Shown here: positions 57,590-64,000 of the stretch, piece by piece | Layout: every line of letters begins with the position of its first letter | Numbering within the stretch: position 1 is the first letter of the stretch | NCBI GenBank assembly: GCA_007922195.1 | Contig: ML682128.1 | Coordinates: 845,674 to 909,673 of the forward strand | Length of the DNA: 64,000 bases | Direction of reading: 5' to 3' | Origin: Podocnemis expansa | Lineage: Eukaryota; Chordata; Testudines; Podocnemididae | Made by a program: the position numbers and the translations under genes | The notes under the pieces: generated by a model | Databases searched by the model: none | Told to the model about the DNA's origin: nothing | What the model saw: only the letters and a program-made list of their open reading frames with translations

Positions 57590-58500
57590 ACAGGCAAGTA
57601 CAAGAAAACTAACAGTGGCCAGCATGACACGCAGTGGTCTCAATAAACCAGCAGCCTATTTGTTAAGTGTTTTGTAGGCATCACAACACAGGAGTTTTAA
57701 GGAAGGACTGACGGAAAAGAAGATAAGTTTTAAGGATGTTTATGAGGAATGCATCAAGTATTCAGAGCAGCACAGGAGAAAGAATCCATGTGCTTATTTG
57801 ACGAGTGGGCAATGGAAGCTCGCATCATCACCCCCACTTTCAATGGACACAACAGCTCAGTACTAAAAGAGATAACAGACAGGGTGAGGATTGACTGTGA
57901 TGCTTTGAGAGTGAGTATAGGCAGCTTCTTTTTGATGTGACAAAGAGGAAGACAGTGGAGGCGTGCAAAGAAGATGACAGTCAAAACAACGGGCTAGGGA
58001 AAAGATCCATGCAGCACGATTCTGAGCGGTGATAAGCATGGCAAGATGGCATTGCACTGATCAAACCCAGGGAGAAGATGCAATAATCAAGGCACAAGAC
58101 AAGAAGCTGGACAAAAGTTTTAGCTATATCTTACAGATTTTAGACAGAAAGAATCACCAAGATTTTGATATAACCTGGATTTTAAGACCTAGAGAAGAAG
58201 GTTATGACACACAGGCTATGGGCCTAACGCTGTCTATATTGATCAAGAAAACAGAGGAAATGAGGAGGGCTTTGGGGAAGATCAGAAGCTCTGTTTTAAT
58301 CACACTGAGCTTCGGACAATGGTGAGACATCCATCAGGAGGGTCAAAGACATAGGCCAAGAAGAGAGAAGTTTAAAGAAGAGAGGTAGACCTGAGTGTCA
58401 TCATCAAAGCGATGATAATAGAATTTAGGCTTGTGAATGACACCATCCAAAGGGAGAAGGAAACCTAGGACAGAGCCCTGTGGAACCCTACAAAAAATTG
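57590..58500 (-). mobile_element. L2-like LINE RT fragment
   Basis: On the minus strand the open stretch near 58490-58400 has CRVPQGSVLGFLLPL and YHRFDDDTQVYLSSL, the VPQGSxLGPLLF and YADDTQLYLS boxes of L2/CR1-clade reverse transcriptases. The active-site YADD is degraded to RFDDD. Sequence to the left (GCCAGCATGACACGCAGTGG, GGAGAAGATGCAATAATCAA) continues the same LINE inverse. It is 5'-truncated and non-functional. Confidence 0.75.
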
Positions 58501-61500
58501 CAAAAGGGACGCTGGAAGGCTTCCAAGCACACAGGGAAAGTGGCTTTGTTTTATCTTGACAATTGTTGACATACACTAATTCCCAAACCAAACTTCTGAA
58601 CATAAACATGAACTATATCAAATAACAACAATGCGCTTCTTAATGCTTTTGTGAAGGTTATAATCACTGAGATCTTGTATCACTGAAGAGTAACTCACAT
58701 GGAGACAATTTATTATTCAAGTATTGTGGGGAAAAAAATCACTAAATCTAACATATATTATAAAAAGGGAAACTTTTTTATCAGATAAAGCAAACCTTGT
58801 TCAGACTTGCCAGCCCAAGCTGGCAAGAAGTCTAACTACAAAAAAGATCATGAGGATTTTTAAATTATACAGTATGGGGTTTTTTTTTTTCTTTCTTTTG
58901 TTCTTAGTTTTTTGTTTTTTTTTTTTTAACCTGCTGGTCTCTGAAACTTTAGTGTGAAATTGGTTCATGTTTTCAAGCTTTTCTCTGCTACCATGAGGGC
59001 CAGAAAGCTGAGATTTTTGTGCTCTCTCTTGATTCCAGCAATTGGGTTTTAAACGCAAACACTAAACGTTGGCAGACTCTCAATAAGTCTGAGAAAGCTG
59101 GCAACACTGTAATAGGTTTATTAGTTAAACAACAACAGTGTACTTGCGACTACAAAAAAAAGGCATGGTATATTATTTCAACTGTGCTTCACACAGATGT
59201 GGACCTCTCTAAGGGTCAGGACCCAAGGCCATTGGAATGTAGTTAAACAATTAAGACAAGGGGAGTGGACTGTTACATAAGGTCTCCATTAAATATCATG
59301 TAGTTTACAAATCACTCTAGTGTTTCTATAAAATAATCACAGCTTGACAAATCCTCTATTCTACTTCCCGATAGCAAGAATTACTTAACCCAGGAATTGG
59401 AGAATGGGCACTTGCCCACCAACTTTTGCAGAAACTAAGCTTTCATTTAAGAACATTTGTAGTCTTGCAATCAGATTATGTCCTCCAAACAAGAACCAAA
59501 TGTAAAATAATGTAGTTCTGTCTTCCTGAATGTGAAAACAGAAATCTTAAAGTTGTGTATAGGGCTTGTGTTTTCTGTTTATTTATTGGAATTTATTTTT
59601 AGCAATTTTTGAGTTCTATGTAATGTCCAGAGTTTACTCATTATAGTCAAGTGTATACAAAGAGCATCTCCTTATAATGTTTCTTAGCATGATTCACATT
59701 GCTGTGACAGGGTGCATGAATCCTGTGCTAATAGAGAAGGCACTACGGAGGCTCTGAGAGGCAAGGTAGGTTGGAAGGAGGAGGGCTTTAAAAGGACAAT
59801 GCTGCAGCCAGCAAAAGGGAAGTCCTGGGGACCGACCGCTAAAGCAGCAGGAGGAGCCCAACAAACAAACTAGGAGACCCTCAAGGCAATGCTGGTCTGT
59901 AAAGACTGACTTGTTACCTGGCTATGAAGACTCCAGTAGAGTTGTTTCCTAGGCACCTCTGTGCTACCACTGACCTTTTTGCTTATCTTGGGAAGGACTT
60001 GCCATCTGTTGAATCTGAACTTCCACTTTTCCTCCACTGTAAACAAAGGAAGCAGGCCCATTAGGGTGGGGCCCACTGCAAGGACCAAGAGGCTGAGATT
60101 GGGTATTGACCTAATCTGTGGTGGGAACTGGAAACTGTAATGGGCTTCAACATAGCAAGAGATGTCCCACAAAGACTATTTTTATAGTAGCATTGTTTCA
60201 AATGGCACTATATTAAAGTGCATCAGGGAACATCTGGAATACTAGCAGACTCTAAGCAGCCCAACTACTGTCTAACACATTAGTGTGCCTTATAAATTAC
60301 GCCCTCAGTCTGCATTACTGCTCTGTGTAAACAAGTCCCTAGATACAAAGTATTTCCAGAGGTTTTGGACAAACACCTACTTTTTTTTATTTTTGCACTG
60401 GGGTGGTTTTATTGGTGTTTATACTTTAAAATCAGAACCCCTAGCCTGTTTTATGTTTCTAAAACCTCATGCTTCAGCAAATAACCTGTAGAGGTCAGCT
60501 AGGGGATCATTCCCCTCCTCCTCACTGATCAGTCTGGTTTTTTTGGGGTCTCCCTCCTCTATGGCACCAGAGATGGCAATGGAGTGGAGAAAAGACACTG
60601 GATGGTGTGGGCTAATGTTCTGAGGTGGTACTGACAATTCTCCCTCTTGGTACATTACTGGTAGGTCTGACTGACATATTCAGGTCAGAATGAAATTTTC
60701 CCACAGGTCACATTGTCTGGATGTTTGAGAATTTTTGTCTTCTGCAGCATGGTGCATTGGTCACTTGCTAGGATCATCTGGGTGTATCTCACTAGCAACT
60801 CCTTGCCTGTGAAAGAGCCTCAGGCATTGGTGCACCTCAGTCCCTTCTCTTCTCTGCCTGTGATGTCTGCTTGGGGACTCCATCTTTGTACCAGACTCTC
60901 ACTAATAGTTACCTGAGGAAATTTGAAAGTGTCACCCTTCCTCTAATTGTTGGAAGAGAGAAAGCACTTTTGTCTACGTCCTTCCCCCAGAGTTCCCAGG
61001 GATCTGAGTGGGATCTCCATTACTCTACTTCTCACCAGGGCTACCACCAAAAAAAAAGAAATCAATGGAAGGTACACTATTCTTTCCTCAGCCTCAATCA
61101 CTTAAGTCCTCTTTCTCAGTGAATACCTCCCATATCTGTTTGTGATCTTCTTGAGAAGACATATTTCTAACTAACTGACCACAATCTTGTAAACTGCACT
61201 CTGTTCCCTGCAAAAACAGATGCAGAAGCAGCCATACTCAAGCTGTCCATAGCCTTAGAGAAACAAACATTACACCTTAAAACAATGAGTTTTTTAAAAA
61301 AGAAAACAGTCTCCTCAGCTTGCTAAAGAATGCTTTCCATTCTGTACAGGTGAATGAGTGAGTGGACTTTTTCAAGTTGAATTTAAAAAAGGTTATGAAA
61401 TTTATAACACATTTGGTTCCTGGTCACCATAACTACATCAAGGAACAGGAGACATTTTCTTTTACTATGATGTTTCAGTGATTTCAAACTATTAAAACAT

Positions 61501-61828
61501 TCAGAACCAGAAACTGAACCGTTCTTGTAATCCTGGGAAGAACATAAAAAACATGGTACACCTACACAAAATGCAGTATTTTACATCGCTGCTGCTAAAT
61601 ATTAAGGACATAAATTAATATTATAATACAAACAAAAACAAAGATAAGGCTGAACTGAATTGTCCATTAACTTGCACAATATTCAAATAAAAGTATTTCA
61701 TGTCGATACAGCAGATGATGGTGAACTCACCCTGCAATTCTGACTCTCTTTGACCCTATTTAAATGTAACTTTATATCGAATAAAAAGCAACACTAACGC
61801 ATAGGACTGATTTGCTCTGTTCCTCAGG

Positions 61829-62204
61829 TCCAGTCGCAAGTCCCGAAGAAACATACTGAAACATTGGCTGAAGAACTAAAAACACAGCACCAGTTCTTTC
61901 TGTTGTGCTGAAGCCCACTCTGGATATGTGACTTTCTGCATGTTTGAACACTTTTTAGTTGGTACTCCGATAACTAACAAATTAACAATAAATGTAAACT
62001 TCACAAGGGGTTGTTTTGGTTGCTACAAGTGACAAATATTTTATATCTCATCTGTTAGAATGGAAATACCTGTTCCTGCTGCAAGCTATTATCGTTGTGT
62101 TTTTATTTTGCTTTATGTACTGATTGCTGCCATTGTTCTGTACATAATTATAGTTTTACTCTGGACTTGATTTTATCATAGTATTTGTACTTATGAAAAT
62201 AAAG
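61829..62204 (+). other. Isolated exon-like block with poly(A) signal
   Basis: TTTGCTCTGTTCCTCAG before 61829 is a good splice acceptor. It is followed by a 25-codon open stretch, VQSQVPKKHTETLAEELKTQ to HQFFLLC, then TGA and about 300 bases of AT-rich sequence. The block ends with ATGAAAATAAAGTTCAG (AATAAA near 62199-62204) and a T/G-rich stretch. It looks like a terminal exon with 3' UTR on the strand opposite GOPC. I do not recognise the peptide. No poly-A tail follows, which argues against a recent retrocopy. Confidence 0.35.
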
Positions 62205-63599
62205 TTCAGAATTTTTTAAAAAATCAACTTTAAGTCTTGTTGGCAATTTCTACATTGTCTAGAAACAGGAATATTTTTTTAAGTTGCTTATACTTCTTAA
62301 TTGTGTACCAAGAGTACCTATACCTTCAAAAAGCTGTTGCAATCCTTATTATTAAGGTGATTATTTTAAGAGTGTTATCAACTATGCAAATCTTATGACT
62401 CAGTGGAATAAAATTTTAAAACAAAAACACCAGTAACCTCATCATTTACTCTTTGGAAATTCAACCTCCCCCCGCCTCCCCACTTTTCTCTAAAGAGAGC
62501 TTTAATATACACTGATTTCGAAAGCACAACTCAGGTAATCAGAACTCCGACAAAATTCCAGGATTTAGAAGCATGAGAATATGAATTAAGTGTAGCTAAA
62601 CCCTTCATAAAAGGCATAAAGATGAGTGAGCAACTTAAAATTTAAATACACATAGGGCACATGACCTATGAACCTGGATTTATATTGATTATATTTAAGA
62701 ATTTGGATGTATTTTCACCTCCATTTACCATATCACACAATAGGGTCACACCCCTGAATATAATGTTAATTGGACCAAGTCTGATTCATTGGAGATTCTG
62801 AAAGATTAGACCACAGTAAGTACTAACACTTTCATGCCAAAATACATACAAATCTAGGAGTAAAGCTGACTGCTGACTTACCTAAAATGGTCTCTCTAAA
62901 TAATGAAAATACTTAGAAACACATTTCAAAGGATAGTGTATGCTGGCCACATTTTTAGATCTCTTTATTAGGATGCACGGAAAATACAAAGATTCTGCCT
63001 TGATTTACCTGTTCACTGAGAAAGACCTCAAAACTGTAACAATCTATGCAGATACACTCAGCTTCCAGAGAAATCACTGGGGCCCCAGATGTAGGGTTCC
63101 ACCTGTATTTGGTTTTGTTTTCTTATAAGACAGAAGCCTTACTGTTAACAATATATGATTATGTGATGTTCTTGACTTGCTGAGTTAACAAGTTATTTTA
63201 CATGAGTAATGCCATGGGTCTGTCATGGAGGATATGGAAATCATGGATTCCGTGATTTCCATGGCTCTCCATAAAATAATTCTCTTCAGCTTCTCCCCCA
63301 TCCCTGGGCCAAGGAGGCTGAAACTGTCAGCTTCTGGGAGGACACTGGAGGACATGGAGAAAATGTAGTATTAATATAACTGTCATTACCATATTATGTC
63401 ATGGAAAACGGGTAATGATTAATGAATGCATGGCAGCATGAAAAAGGGAGAAAAAGTTGAACAGAAATATTCTTAAGTACATTAACTTAAAAAGATGTAT
63501 AATACAAAACTGTAACACAATAAAACCAAGTATTGTTTTGAATATACGATTTGTGTCAACAATATAAAATATAATGGTTTCATATAAAAAACTGAGATT

Positions 63600-64000
63600 T
63601 TAATCATAAACAAACAGGGGTCCAGAACCCTCCTAAATTTCCAGATGCCCTTTACCCACCCCAGCCACTGCTCCCCAAACGCCTGCCCTCCCATCTCAGG
63701 TACTGCCCCCCCAAACACCTGCCCCCCATCAAATCCCTCCTTTCCCCCACGACATGTCCCCACTCCAGCCTCCCTAACATCCCCACGTGGCACCCCAGCT
63801 TTCCATCTTCACTTCTTCACCCCTCTTCAGCCCCCCAACTCCACATATCCCCAGCCCATCATCCTGACCCCTTCTTCCAACCCCATGCCCCTCCCCCCGT
63901 GCCCTTTCCTTGGCTGCCCAACTGTTCCCTGGCTCCTTAGCGGCACGGCAGGATCAGGAAAGGGCCCGCTGTGGGGACTCACAGCTGCGCTGGGGTCAGA
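63600..64000. repeat. C-rich tract, probable repeat
   Basis: An abrupt change from AT-rich to strongly C-rich sequence (many CCCC runs and CCAACTCC-type phrases), with no coding pattern. It could be a GC-rich transposon interior like those of the hAT elements at 25775 and 37353, or the flank of a CpG-poor promoter region. It runs off the window, so ends cannot be checked. Confidence 0.35.

Larger units (their letters stand above)
51185..64000 (-). other. GOPC: GOPC intron 1 (partial, probable)
   Basis: At least 12.8 kb without the N-terminal GOPC exon, which should encode an MFRWLEV-type start. It contains CR1 tails near 52434-52620 and 53066-53150, a poly-A/CA tract near 53877-53910, a MIR near 55665-55915, a Harbinger-like MITE near 57283-57557, an L2 RT fragment at 57590-58500, and an exon-like block at 61829-62204. 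The rest is AT-rich. The last 400 bases are strikingly C-rich and probably repeat. It assumes exon 1 lies beyond the window. Confidence 0.6.

Noticed and set aside
58801..59058. 85-codon minus-strand ORF with Lys-rich centre
   Set aside because: The Lys run comes from a T-rich low-complexity tract; flanks have no similarity or splice sites.
59697..59880. Possible LTR start (TGTGACAGGGTGCATGAATC with TTTAAAAGGAC)
   Set aside because: Only TG start and a TATA-like box are present; no end, polyadenylation signal or duplication could be found.

Overview
This is a vertebrate nuclear genome window, most likely from a turtle. Two conserved, intron-containing genes are recognisable by protein sequence: the 3' end of DCBLD1 on the plus strand and most of GOPC on the minus strand. 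They are also neighbours in this tail-to-tail orientation on human 6q22. The repeats point to a sauropsid, best a turtle: a full-length DIRS retrotransposon, CR1 and L2-like LINEs, MIR-type SINEs, many short hAT and Harbinger-like elements, and hammerhead-containing Penelope-like repeats. The species call is inference from repeat content.

Layout. 1-1975: DCBLD1 intron. 1976-2496: last DCBLD1 coding exon, followed by a 3' UTR to about 4265 that contains a MIR. 4266-32860: intergenic DNA made largely of transposon remnants. These include a hAT element holding a hammerhead-type repeat (5132-5404), a 5.8 kb DIRS element (9404-15179) inside an older TA-flanked element (9277-15326), a 10-N assembly gap (21116-21125), an LTR-like block (21210-22235), a hAT element (25775-26297), a Harbinger-like MITE inserted in a hammerhead repeat (27495-27915), and further hAT elements (28801-28975, 29891-30133, 31813-32698). 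32860-36035: probable GOPC 3' UTR. 36036-51184: eight GOPC coding exons, including a 24-bp microexon. Their introns carry an LTR-like block, a hAT element, an internally deleted DIRS copy, CR1 and L2 fragments, a mariner/Tigger-like MITE and a second Harbinger-like MITE. 51185-64000: apparently GOPC intron 1. Its first coding exon is not in the window. The stretch holds CR1 and L2 fragments, a MIR, MITEs and an isolated plus-strand exon-like block with a polyadenylation signal near 61829-62204.

The most informative structures are the mobile elements. The DIRS element has an uninterrupted 626-residue RT/RNase H ORF, while its Gag and tyrosine recombinase frames are broken. Both recombinase breaks fall in G/C homopolymers. 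Its termini and internal complementary region fit the canonical DIRS circular-intermediate model. A second DIRS copy has lost the whole RT/RNase H region and has a Tyr-to-Cys change at the recombinase nucleophile position. Nested insertions with readable target-site duplications give a relative-age series.
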